Source of the DNA: Candidatus Fibrimonadaceae bacterium
Lineage (GTDB): Bacteria > Fibrobacterota > Fibrobacteria > Fibrobacterales > Fibrobacteraceae
Direction: 5' to 3'
NCBI GenBank assembly: GCA_031281345.1
Contig: JAITFN010000033.1
Span: 1-44,907, forward strand
Length of the DNA: 44,907 nt
Positions within the stretch are counted from its first letter, which is position 1, and every line of letters begins with the position of its first letter. The notes under the pieces were generated by a model, which was not told where the DNA came from, made no database searches, and saw only the letters and a program-made list of their open reading frames with translations. Positions 23,771 to 32,081 of this stretch are shown piece after piece. The translations under genes and the position numbers were made by a program.

Positions 23771-24850
23771 TTAAAAATAATGCAAACAACGAACATATGC
23801 CTTATGCGGACCTTTGGATTGGAAATTGTTCCGAGCTTCTGTATCATAAGAAATAACCGTCCAATAGTATGCATCGGGTTTTGGATGCTGAGTGTTTGCC
23901 CACCACATGGCTATGCTATTTTTATTTTCCTTGTCGTCTGGACCTTCGGAGAACCCATGCGTGTACTCATAATAATAGCCTCCGGGCAAAGCATTGAACC
24001 CATAACTATCCGTCCCGTTGCCGTTGGAGTTCCATCCGCTTGTGGATTTGAGCCGACTGCCAGCAATGGAATCGCCACCCGCATAATCAATTAATTCCTG
24101 CCAATCCTCATTACCGGGTATATAAAAATCTGGAGGGCATATTGCACCCCACAAAACGCCTTGCTCTGGTGGGCAGCCTGCATCGGTATAGTTGCATTCA
24201 TTTGTCAAACTCATTGCAGTTGCCCAATCATATAATATGCCATACTTATCGCAATTGGAAGCATTTTCGCCGTAACATACGCCTTTATTTAGCGGTTCCG
24301 AAGTCTTATAATTCAAATTTTCTGCCAGCCATATTTGTCTGCCTATTTGAGCAATATTATATTCTTTGCCATCACGTTTATCCTTTGTTTTACCCACAAT
24401 TTTTCCATTTGCTTCACATTTCATGCCAACCAAAGGGTCCTTTATGTATTTGTCTCCTTTGCCTTCTTGCCTGCATCTTAGCAAACTGTTATCAACGCAA
24501 ATTCCACGCGTAGATTCAATTGAGCATTTGGGGTACAGCTTATTTCCAAAGCAACCTTGTTCATAAGGGTTGTAATTTCTGCCATTGCACAGCGGATATA
24601 ATTGATTTTCAACGCAGAAATTCTTTGTGTTGTCATAAGGTGCTCCATTGCAGCAAATCCCCTGACAAGTAGTATTTTCGTTTGAACTGTTGCCGCCGCT
24701 ACCATTAGAATCGCTGGATGTTTCTCCATATGTTTGCGAAGAACTGCTATCCGCTGAACCTGAATCACCTACAGGTCCGCAGGCTATGATAATTACCGCT
24801 ATTGTAAAAATAGCCCAAACGTATATAACTTTCGGAGAAGGTTTATTCAT
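23771..24850 (-). CDS. FISUMP-domain lipoprotein
   Basis: The 359-residue lipoprotein has a lipobox VIIIAC, a Ser/Asn-rich linker (30-60), a Cys-rich region of about 85 residues with short CxG/YPxC repeats (NQLYPLCNGRNYNPYEQGCFGNKLYPKC), and a C-terminal FISUMP domain (about 155-359). The domain shows KDKRDGKEYNIAQIGRQIWLAENLNY, CPPDFYIPGNEDWQELI, GTDSYGFNALPGG and the final YVRCLHYF. FISUMP marks Fibrobacter surface proteins; its biochemical role is unknown. It has its own promoter and leader ORF, separate from the large operon behind it. Confidence 0.9.
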   Translation of the reverse strand: MNKPSPKVIYVWAIFTIAVIIIACGPVGDSGSADSSSSQTYGETSSDSNGSGGNSSNENTTCQGICCNGAPYDNTKNFCVENQLYPLCNGRNYNPYEQGCFGNKLYPKCSIESTRGICVDNSLLRCRQEGKGDKYIKDPLVGMKCEANGKIVGKTKDKRDGKEYNIAQIGRQIWLAENLNYKTSEPLNKGVCYGENASNCDKYGILYDWATAMSLTNECNYTDAGCPPEQGVLWGAICPPDFYIPGNEDWQELIDYAGGDSIAGSRLKSTSGWNSNGNGTDSYGFNALPGGYYYEYTHGFSEGPDDKENKNSIAMWWANTQHPKPDAYYWTVISYDTEARNNFQSKGPHKAYVRCLHYF

Positions 24851-24918
24851 TTTTTAGTCCTCCATTGGTTGAAAATGGAAAAGCTAGTGCTAAATGTTGT
24901 TTTGCCAATAAGAGCCAT
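24847..24918 (-). CDS. Possible leader peptide coupled to the FISUMP lipoprotein
   Basis: ATG 24918 lies 10 nt behind a TATATT box (24929-24934). The frame encodes 23 residues (MALIGKTTFSTSFSIFNQWR and TKK), and its TGA overlaps the lipoprotein's ATG (ATGA). The gene's ribosome site GGAGG lies inside it. There is no homopolymer tract here. Translation is inferred from layout only. Confidence 0.4.
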   Translation of the reverse strand: MALIGKTTFSTSFSIFNQWRTKK

Positions 24919-24928
24919 ATTTGCGTAT

Positions 24929-24934
24929 AATATA
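24929..24934 (-). promoter_or_regulatory. -10 box TATATT for FISUMP lipoprotein
   Basis: TTTTCTATATTATACGC on the minus strand, next to an NDQ-type palindromic repeat at 24941. Confidence 0.5.
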
Positions 24935-24940
24935 GAAAAA

Positions 24941-24989
24941 AATGACCAGCCTACGGCTGTTCGCCAGCGAAATGCAAATTGGATAGGCG
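24941..24989. repeat. Palindromic interspersed repeat, copy 3 (two others in fliK-like gene)
   Basis: About 49 nt beginning AATGACCAGCCTACGGCTG, with hairpins CAGCC-TAC-GGCTG and TTCGC-CA-GCGAA. The same element occurs inverted at 43682-43729 and 43763-43810. It is followed by CCCTGCC / GGCAGGG arms at 25013-25040. Nothing else is seen in 24935-25109. Confidence 0.8.
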
Positions 24990-25109
24990 TTCGTGCCTGT
25001 CAAGGGGGCGAACCCTGCCCACGAAGTGAAGCTGGCAGGGTGAGTAAAATTTTTTCCACCAATCCCAAAAGGAATTTTCCCGATTACATATCTAGGTTGC
25101 AGAAATAAA

Positions 25110-27494
25110 CTAATCCTGCACGCAACGAACGCTAAATAGTTTGTTCTTAGCTTCGTTCTCCCAACCGGCATTATTGTGCTTGTAAGACTTGAAGTGGTTG
25201 TAAGCTCGGCTGCCATCGGATTCCGAGCTGCTCCACCAATTGCCGTAGTTGCCAACGCTGGAGAAAGCACCGCTAGAATTGCCGAGACCGCCCGGCAAAG
25301 CCGCAAAGCCGTAATCGTCTGTGCCGTTGCCTAAATATCCTTCGGAATCGTTCCAACCGTTTTTTGCCTTTAGGAATTTGCCAGCCGTTTCGCTCTTGTA
25401 AGGACTTTCTGTGCCGTTGGTGCCATCAACAAAGCGATACAGTGCATCCCATTCACTGTTGCTTGGCAAATGCCAACCGCTTGGGCAAGCTTTTACAGCT
25501 GCGAACCAGTTATAAAGCCTGCCATATCTTAGGCAGTTGCTTTCTTGATTTTCGTAGCACTTACTGCCTTGAGCATCATAACTCAAGTTTTGTGCCATCC
25601 AAGTTTGGTTGCCTATAGTAACCGCTTTATATACTATGCCATCTCTAGAATCTGTAAACGACTTATCAGAAATATTGTCGGTTTTCTTTGCTTCGCCAGA
25701 GGCTTTTGCGGTTATAGCTTCATCCTTCACGCAGCGTACTACCATCAAGCGAGATTTTTCGCGATGATATGAGTCGGCAGAATTTCTGTTGTCCATAGTC
25801 CAGCGATAAGCGTAGCTGCCACTGTACTCAGTTGCACTCCATAAACCAACGTCATCGCCAATATTGTGAAATCTGCCATCGCCATCACCAAATCCGCTGG
25901 GCAAAGCTGAAAAACCAAATTCATCTGTACCATTGCTATTGTTGTTCCATCCACTCCTTGCTTTCAGTTTTGCTCCTGCAACGTAACTACCGCCAACAGC
26001 CGTTATTAAGGTATTCCATTCTTCCTTGCTTGGTAAATGCCAACCGCTTGGGCAAACACCTTGTATATTCTCATCGTTGCCTAATTTCTTCCAGTTGAAT
26101 TCCCTATCCAAACCCATTGCCTCGCTCCAGTCGTAAAGGCGACCGTATTTATCGCAATTTTCCGGTTTGCGGATTTGCTCTCTAGGTTTGTCTCCATAGC
26201 ATAAGCCTAAATAGCCATCGCCTTGATAATTCAGATTTTCTGCCATCCAAGTTTGAGTACCTATTTTAATTGTTTTATACTTTTTATTATCGCGAGAATC
26301 GGTGAAGCTGTCCGAAGCTGCTGCTATTGCCCTTTCACGTTCTTCTTCTTTCTTTTCTTTCAACCTATCGTACGGACCAAATTCTTTTCCTCCTTGAACG
26401 GATATGCCATATAGGTTTTGTTCGGTTGCCACTATATATTCGCTAATGTCATAACTGCTCATATCGTATAATGGTGCAACCACATAGGTACCAGCTTTAT
26501 CTATAAAACCGATTTTCTTGTCATCATTCATTACCATAGCATAATCTCCGTTAAATGGCATTGCTAACTTAAATTGTGGATTTATTACTATTTGTCCACC
26601 TATGTCTATGTAGCCCCATTTGCTGCCCATTTGCACTGGGGCAAGTTTACTTTTTCTAAAACCAAATGTCACATCAAATTGCGGATTTATTGTTATCTCG
26701 TTATTTTTATTTACCCAACCAAATTTTTTGCCGACTTTGGCAAAGAACAATCCCTTGCCATCGTTTTGTAATGAATCGTATTGCGGGTTTATCACGATGT
26801 TTCCTTTTTTGTCAATGGCACCCCATTTTTTGCCACTCATGACAGCAGCCATTCCGTCTAGGAAAGGATTAACTTCTTCATATTGTGCATTTATCACAAT
26901 TTCACCGCTTTTGTTTTTATAACCCCATTTTTCACTCGCTTTATCTTGGAAAACATACATCCCATCAATTATAACAGGGATTATTTCTTCCCCTGGTATA
27001 GTAGTAATCACAGACTTGCCTTTTTTATCTATGAACATCGTTAATTCTTGCCCACGGCTGTAAACTCCTATTCCTGCAATTCCTTTATTAAAAGGCATTG
27101 CACCAATTAAAGAGTCTATTTGCAAAACCATTTTGCCTTTTTTATCTATGAGCATAGGCGTCTGGTTTTCCATTTGAACCCAAGCCACGCCATTGCTAAA
27201 ATCTTGAGCGTAATCATAGGTTGGAGCAATTATATATTTACCCTTTTTGTCTATGTAGCCCCATTTTCCGTCTTTGCCGCTAGTCTTTACGAGCGCCAAG
27301 CCGTCTCTGAATAAATGTGCCCGCCCGAATTGCGGATTGATTACGATTTTCCCTTTTTGAGGAATATCTATATACTGATACTCCCCATTAGCCCCTTCTA
27401 CAGGAACTAAAGAAAAATCTGCTTCCGTTTTACCTCTACAGGCAAAACAGAGAACTGCTACTGCTGCGATGAATGCCAATTTGACTTTTTTCAT
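25110..27494 (-). CDS. WG-repeat lipoprotein with two FISUMP domains
   Basis: The 794-residue lipoprotein (lipobox VLCFAC) is the last gene of the seven-gene operon. Residues about 25-385 hold roughly ten WG-type repeats (GKWGYIDKKGKYIIAPTYDYA, GKKWGAIDKKGNIVINPQYDSL, SKWGYIDIGGQIVINPQF). A coiled KEKKEEERERAIAAA linker (about 400) leads to FISUMP domain 1 (about 412-605) and, after a second linker, FISUMP domain 2 (about 625-794, ending FSVRCVQD). Its N-terminal half is nearly identical in design to the protein at 30282-32081, so the two are recent duplicates. Surface exposure is inferred from the lipobox and relatives. Confidence 0.9.
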   Translation of the reverse strand: MKKVKLAFIAAVAVLCFACRGKTEADFSLVPVEGANGEYQYIDIPQKGKIVINPQFGRAHLFRDGLALVKTSGKDGKWGYIDKKGKYIIAPTYDYAQDFSNGVAWVQMENQTPMLIDKKGKMVLQIDSLIGAMPFNKGIAGIGVYSRGQELTMFIDKKGKSVITTIPGEEIIPVIIDGMYVFQDKASEKWGYKNKSGEIVINAQYEEVNPFLDGMAAVMSGKKWGAIDKKGNIVINPQYDSLQNDGKGLFFAKVGKKFGWVNKNNEITINPQFDVTFGFRKSKLAPVQMGSKWGYIDIGGQIVINPQFKLAMPFNGDYAMVMNDDKKIGFIDKAGTYVVAPLYDMSSYDISEYIVATEQNLYGISVQGGKEFGPYDRLKEKKEEERERAIAAASDSFTDSRDNKKYKTIKIGTQTWMAENLNYQGDGYLGLCYGDKPREQIRKPENCDKYGRLYDWSEAMGLDREFNWKKLGNDENIQGVCPSGWHLPSKEEWNTLITAVGGSYVAGAKLKARSGWNNNSNGTDEFGFSALPSGFGDGDGRFHNIGDDVGLWSATEYSGSYAYRWTMDNRNSADSYHREKSRLMVVRCVKDEAITAKASGEAKKTDNISDKSFTDSRDGIVYKAVTIGNQTWMAQNLSYDAQGSKCYENQESNCLRYGRLYNWFAAVKACPSGWHLPSNSEWDALYRFVDGTNGTESPYKSETAGKFLKAKNGWNDSEGYLGNGTDDYGFAALPGGLGNSSGAFSSVGNYGNWWSSSESDGSRAYNHFKSYKHNNAGWENEAKNKLFSVRCVQD

Positions 27495-27521
27495 GTTGTT
27501 TCTCCTATTTGGATTTGTTAC

Positions 27522-28988
27522 CTAATCAGCCCAGCTACTTTCATCACTTGTAGAAAGATTTGCATTTTGCTCGACTGTTGTTTCTTTACGGTGTTTATCA
27601 TCCACATAGACCGCATGACCCATGTGAGTTATTACGCCGTTTGCTTTTTTTACTACATTGCCGTTGTTCTGGTCGCTGTCGTAACCTGTTATGGTTCCAC
27701 CAGTTTTGCTAAATGTTACGAAAAAGCCGCTTTGCACATATACTCCACCGCCATTTTCACGTGCTATATTGTTTGTAATAACTCCCGCTTTCATAATAAA
27801 ATTTCCTTCGCTCGCTCTATACACTCCACCACCATAAGTAGCAGTGTTGCCAGAGATTTTGCCGCCATCCATGGTAAATGTGCCATCAATATATACCCCA
27901 CCACCATTGGTAGCAGTATTTCCAGAAATAATTCCACCGTTCATAGTGAATTTTCCCCCATTTATCCAAACCACCGATGTTGTGTTGCTGCTATGCCCCT
28001 GAAGAGTGATGTTGTTGTTTAGAATAAAAGTTACGTTTTCTTTAACAGTAAACATCGCTCCGTTGGATTTAAGCTTGATAGTTCGATTTATGCTATCACC
28101 TCTGAGAACTATGGAAATGTTGGTTACTTCATTGTACTCAAAGGTATATGGTTCTATGCTTTCATCTGCGTTTACCTCTATGGTATATGTGTTGTCGCTT
28201 TCTGCATTTTTATCCAGCCAAGCTAATTTTTTTGCAAGTGTGCTTCCACGGAGAATAGTGCCGTTGTTTGTAACTTCTGTGATTAGTGGATTGGCGGCTT
28301 CTGCTGCCATTTCCGCTTTCTTCGCTTTTTTTTCGGCTTCCGCAGTTACCAAAGCTCTTCTTTGAATAACAAAATTAGAGGGTAATTTTCCCTCACCTTT
28401 AATGCAACGTACGCTTAATGCCTGTGTTTTATTATAGTTGTCATGATGCATGCTTTCCGAATTGTACAGCATAATAGCAGCACTAGCCCTATAAGAGCTT
28501 TCCGATGCCATCCACCAATAGCCAGATTGAGCATTGCTTGAACTTGGCAAAGCAGAAAATCCAAAGTTATCGGAATTACATTTGCTGTTCTTTTTTGTTC
28601 TGCCTCTATCATCTGTTGTTGTCCATTCGCAGGTCCATTTTTCCCATCCATTTCTCGCTTTGAGTTTTTGCCCTGCAATTCCACCGCCAGCTGAACTCGT
28701 AAGGGTTTGCCATTCATCGTAATTAGGCAAATGCCAACCATCTGGGCATACTATCATAGCATCGTCCCATGTATAAAGCCTTCCGTACTTTTGGCAATTT
28801 TTAGGGTCATTGCCTAAGCAAGCGCCAATATCCCCATCTTCACCACCGTAATCCAAGTTTTGTGCCAGCCAAGTTTGTGTGCCTATTTTCGCTATTTTAT
28901 ATTTTTTGCCATCCCTTGAATCGGTGAATATATTTTGCGCAAAACACATTGCGCAAGACAGAAGCAGCATTGATATTATTTTTCTCAT
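27522..28988 (-). CDS. FISUMP plus polymorphic beta-helix surface protein
   Basis: The 488-residue exported protein (signal MRKIISMLLLSCAMCFAQ) has a FISUMP domain (about 19-205, FTDSRDGKKYKIAKIGTQTW to LSVRCIKG), then a helical Ala/Lys linker. The following domain is shared with 32078-33520: LAKKLAWLDKNAESDNTYTIEVNADESI and a right-handed beta-helix with repeats of the form GGxFTMxGGxISGNTATxGGGVY, as in polymorphic membrane proteins. It ends KETTVEQNANLSTSD. AGGAG precedes the start. It is gene six of the operon. An adhesive or shielding surface role is plausible. Confidence 0.88.
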   Translation of the reverse strand: MRKIISMLLLSCAMCFAQNIFTDSRDGKKYKIAKIGTQTWLAQNLDYGGEDGDIGACLGNDPKNCQKYGRLYTWDDAMIVCPDGWHLPNYDEWQTLTSSAGGGIAGQKLKARNGWEKWTCEWTTTDDRGRTKKNSKCNSDNFGFSALPSSSNAQSGYWWMASESSYRASAAIMLYNSESMHHDNYNKTQALSVRCIKGEGKLPSNFVIQRRALVTAEAEKKAKKAEMAAEAANPLITEVTNNGTILRGSTLAKKLAWLDKNAESDNTYTIEVNADESIEPYTFEYNEVTNISIVLRGDSINRTIKLKSNGAMFTVKENVTFILNNNITLQGHSSNTTSVVWINGGKFTMNGGIISGNTATNGGGVYIDGTFTMDGGKISGNTATYGGGVYRASEGNFIMKAGVITNNIARENGGGVYVQSGFFVTFSKTGGTITGYDSDQNNGNVVKKANGVITHMGHAVYVDDKHRKETTVEQNANLSTSDESSWAD

Positions 28989-29015
28989 TTTTTTTATCTC
29001 CTTCCATTTTTATAA

Positions 29016-30266
29016 TCAAAATAAACTATACTCCATATTCATAACACTAAGTATGCTAGAAGCATTAATAGTACCGTATTTATCCAATTTTTTCAAAGGG
29101 TAAGTGAATCTGAGCCCTACACTAAAGTTATTACTGAAAAACGCTCCAACCCCAACGACAATACTTTCATCCCTTTTCACCCTGAAATCGGAAAATTTGT
29201 CTTTGAATGGGGTACCTTCGAATTCGGTGCCGCTGCTCACAGTTGCTTCGGAATTAACTGGAAATCCAAACTGATATCCAGCTTCATAATAAGTCACCCC
29301 ATTATCTTCTTGACTCCAGAGTCTAAGCAAAATAGGAACTTCTATCGTTTGATAAGATATTGAAACTTTTGCAAAATTTTTTGTTAGACCTGTTCCTTCT
29401 CCTCCATACAGAATATCATAAGAGACGAAACTGTAGTTAAATTCCGAGGCAACTCCTATCGGACCAATTAACCTAAGGTTTAGCATTAATCCCGGAACAG
29501 CGTACCAGCCACCCAGATGTTTATTCCAATCCAACATCTCTTTCATTTCTTCGTATTCTGCGTAGGATTTATCAAACAACTTCGAACCAGCATTGCTGTT
29601 TTGCCAAAAGAAACCTGTTCTCCCGCGTATTCCGAGCCTTAAACGTGGTACACGCATTTTTGAAGCATCTTGTGGTTCTGAGTTTGAATTTTCCGAATAA
29701 GAACTTTCAGTTGGTGGTGCTTTTGCTTTTTTTGGAGGCGTATATTCATATTCAGGTGTATATACAGGTGCATAAGTAGGAACTGGTTCTTGTACAACAG
29801 GCACAGGTTTAGGAGTGTTAATCCCAATCATCGAATTGATTTGCCATTCAATGAGGTCAATTATTCTACCTCCCCTAGGCAATTCTGACATCTCGGAAAG
29901 TTCAGCTATTTTGCTTTGAACACTCACCATGCTAGTTGACACATAAGAAATACCGTCCGATTCCGACCTCTCCACCACGCACACGTATTGAGCACCTGCA
30001 TCTCTACCCAACTGGGCTATATCCTCGTTAGATACAGACCCACCCATTTGCCTATTCTGTTCTTGGGCTACCAAGTCAATGGCATCTACGGCTATCATTT
30101 GGTATTTTTGGCTCTTTATCAAAAAAGTATTAACCGCCATTCTCAAGGCATCGCGCCCTTCGGGATTTCCTTTTATATACACAGCCGCTTTGGGCTTGGT
30201 TTGTGCGAACGCAAAGAGGCAGAGAACTCCTATTGCAAGTGTGATTTTGGAGAATTGTGTTCTCAT
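29016..30266 (-). CDS. CsgG/LpoB-like domain fused to outer-membrane beta-barrel
   Basis: The ATG at 30266 (MRTQFSKITLAIGVLCLFAFAQ) has AAGGAG at correct spacing; an upstream ATG at 30281 lies over that site. Residues about 23-150 are the CsgG/LpoB-like domain also found at 32078-33520 (AVYIKGNPEGRDALRMAV, VAQEQNRQMGGSVSNEDIAQLGRDAGAQYVCVVERSE). A Pro-rich Tyr linker (150-195) leads to a C-terminal barrel (about 205-416): LRLGIRGRTGFFW, IEVPILLRLW, YYEAGYQFGFP, ESIVVGVGAFF, VGLRFTYPLKKL, ending MEYSLF. Combining a periplasmic domain with a barrel is unusual. It is the fifth gene of the operon. Confidence 0.85.
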   Translation of the reverse strand: MRTQFSKITLAIGVLCLFAFAQTKPKAAVYIKGNPEGRDALRMAVNTFLIKSQKYQMIAVDAIDLVAQEQNRQMGGSVSNEDIAQLGRDAGAQYVCVVERSESDGISYVSTSMVSVQSKIAELSEMSELPRGGRIIDLIEWQINSMIGINTPKPVPVVQEPVPTYAPVYTPEYEYTPPKKAKAPPTESSYSENSNSEPQDASKMRVPRLRLGIRGRTGFFWQNSNAGSKLFDKSYAEYEEMKEMLDWNKHLGGWYAVPGLMLNLRLIGPIGVASEFNYSFVSYDILYGGEGTGLTKNFAKVSISYQTIEVPILLRLWSQEDNGVTYYEAGYQFGFPVNSEATVSSGTEFEGTPFKDKFSDFRVKRDESIVVGVGAFFSNNFSVGLRFTYPLKKLDKYGTINASSILSVMNMEYSLF

Positions 30267-30281
30267 ATTTTCTCCTTTCAA

Positions 30282-32081
30282 TCAATCCTGTAAGCAACGA
30301 ATCGGGAACAAGCCCTTTTTTGTGCTACTGAGTTTGTTTAAATTATTATTTTCAGAAGATATATATCGGTAATAAGCATCCGTTCCTTCCCCAACGCTCC
30401 ACCAATAGCCATACGAGCCAAGCATTATAAAAGTCCCATCTGATTTTCCCGTTCCGCTAGGCAAGGCAGAGAAGCCATATTCGTCCGTGCCATTGCTATC
30501 CCAGCCACTTTTTGCTTTTAATTTTCTTCCAGCATCGCTACCTATGTAATTCGCCAAAACTTCCCATTCATAGTCTTTGGGCAAATGCCAACCGCTTGGG
30601 CATGCTTTTGCTGCCGCTGCCCAACTATAAAGCAGCCCGTATTTTTGGCAGTTTGCTGAATTGTTGTTATAACATTTGCTGCCTTCTATTTCATAATTCA
30701 AATTCTCAGCCATCCAGATTTGATTGCCTATGGTAACTGTTTTATATGCGGTGCCATCTCTGGAATCGGTAAATGAATTGCTAGAAACGTTGTCGGTTGG
30801 CCCTACTTCTGCCTCTACTTCTGCTTCTGCCTCTGACTCTGCTTCTTCAGAGGCTTTGGCTGCTGCGGCTATTACGCGTTGCTGCTCTTCTTCAATTTTT
30901 TCTTTCAACCTGTCGTAGGTACCAAAATTTCCAGTCTGATAATTAAGATTCCCAGATTCCACATACTTTATAAGATATTGCATTGGCAAACCACCCCATA
31001 GATTTTGATAGGCTGCAAGTGAATATTCGTAAATATCTTTTTCGTTTATATCGTACAAAGGCGAAACTACATAGGTTCCTGTTTTGTCTATAAAGCCAGC
31101 TTTGCCATCGGTAGTGATTACCATAGCATAATCGCCGTTGAATGGAAAGGCGAAGAAAAATTGCGGATTTATTATTATTTGCCCTTCTCTATTTATATAA
31201 CCCCATTTGCTGCCCATCTGCACAGAAGCAAGTTTATTCCCAAAAAATCCCGATGATTCATCAAATTGCGGATTTATTATTGTTTCGTTCTTTTTATTTA
31301 CCCAGCCCCATTTTTTGCCGACTTTGGCTGGGAACAAGCCATTGCCATCATAACCCAAATCATCGTATTGCGGGTTTATCACGATGTTCCCTTTTTTGTC
31401 AATGGCACCCCATTTTTTGCCATTCAAGGTAGCGGCCATTCCGTCTAAGAAAAAACCAACTTTATCAAATTGCGCATTTATTGCAATTTCACCGTTTTTG
31501 TTTTTATAGCCCCATTTTTTGCTGGATTTGTCTTGAAAACCATACAATCCTTCATTCATAGCAGGGATTGCATTTTCACCCGGCATCGTAGCAGCCACAG
31601 GCTTGCCTTTTTTGTCTATAAACATCGTTAATTCCTGCCCCCGGCTGTAAACTTTTATTCCAGCTATGCCTTTGTGGAAGGGATATGCGGCAGTTATGGA
31701 ATCTATTTGCAAAACCATTTTGCCTTTTTTGTCTATGAGCATTGGCGTCTGGTTTTCCATTTGAACCCAAGCCACGCCATCGCCAAAATCTTGGGCGTAA
31801 TCGTAGGTTGGGGCAATTATATATTTGCCTTTTTTGTCTATGTAGCCCCATTTTCCCTCTCTGCCGCTGGTTTTTACGAGCGCCAAGCCATCCCTGAATA
31901 AGTGCGCCCGCCCGAATTGCGGATTGATTACGATTTTCCCTTTCTGGGGAATATCTATATACTGATACTCCCCATTGGCTCCTTCTACAGGAACTATTGA
32001 AAAATCTATCTCCGTTTTGCCTCTACAGGCAAAAAATAGAAGCACTGTTGCTGCAATGAATACCAATAAAATCTTGTTCAT
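30282..32081 (-). CDS. WG-repeat lipoprotein with one FISUMP domain
   Basis: The 599-residue lipoprotein starts at ATG 32081, which overlaps the previous stop as ATGA; a start at 32108 would lie inside the upstream gene. Lipobox LLFFAC. Residues about 20-385 carry about ten WG repeats closely matching 25110-27494. A linker with an acidic EAESEAEAEVEAEVG run precedes the FISUMP domain (about 428-599; FTDSRDGTAYKTVTIGNQIWMAENLNY, ACPSGWHLP, GTDEYGFSALPSG, PIRCLQD). WG repeats are beta-rich modules of unknown function in surface or cytosolic proteins. Confidence 0.9.
   Translation of the reverse strand: MNKILLVFIAATVLLFFACRGKTEIDFSIVPVEGANGEYQYIDIPQKGKIVINPQFGRAHLFRDGLALVKTSGREGKWGYIDKKGKYIIAPTYDYAQDFGDGVAWVQMENQTPMLIDKKGKMVLQIDSITAAYPFHKGIAGIKVYSRGQELTMFIDKKGKPVAATMPGENAIPAMNEGLYGFQDKSSKKWGYKNKNGEIAINAQFDKVGFFLDGMAATLNGKKWGAIDKKGNIVINPQYDDLGYDGNGLFPAKVGKKWGWVNKKNETIINPQFDESSGFFGNKLASVQMGSKWGYINREGQIIINPQFFFAFPFNGDYAMVITTDGKAGFIDKTGTYVVSPLYDINEKDIYEYSLAAYQNLWGGLPMQYLIKYVESGNLNYQTGNFGTYDRLKEKIEEEQQRVIAAAAKASEEAESEAEAEVEAEVGPTDNVSSNSFTDSRDGTAYKTVTIGNQIWMAENLNYEIEGSKCYNNNSANCQKYGLLYSWAAAAKACPSGWHLPKDYEWEVLANYIGSDAGRKLKAKSGWDSNGTDEYGFSALPSGTGKSDGTFIMLGSYGYWWSVGEGTDAYYRYISSENNNLNKLSSTKKGLFPIRCLQD

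Noticed and set aside
25013..25040. Terminator of the surface operon
   Set aside because: The 7-bp arms have a 14-nt loop and no T-run on the minus strand, so termination there is unsupported.
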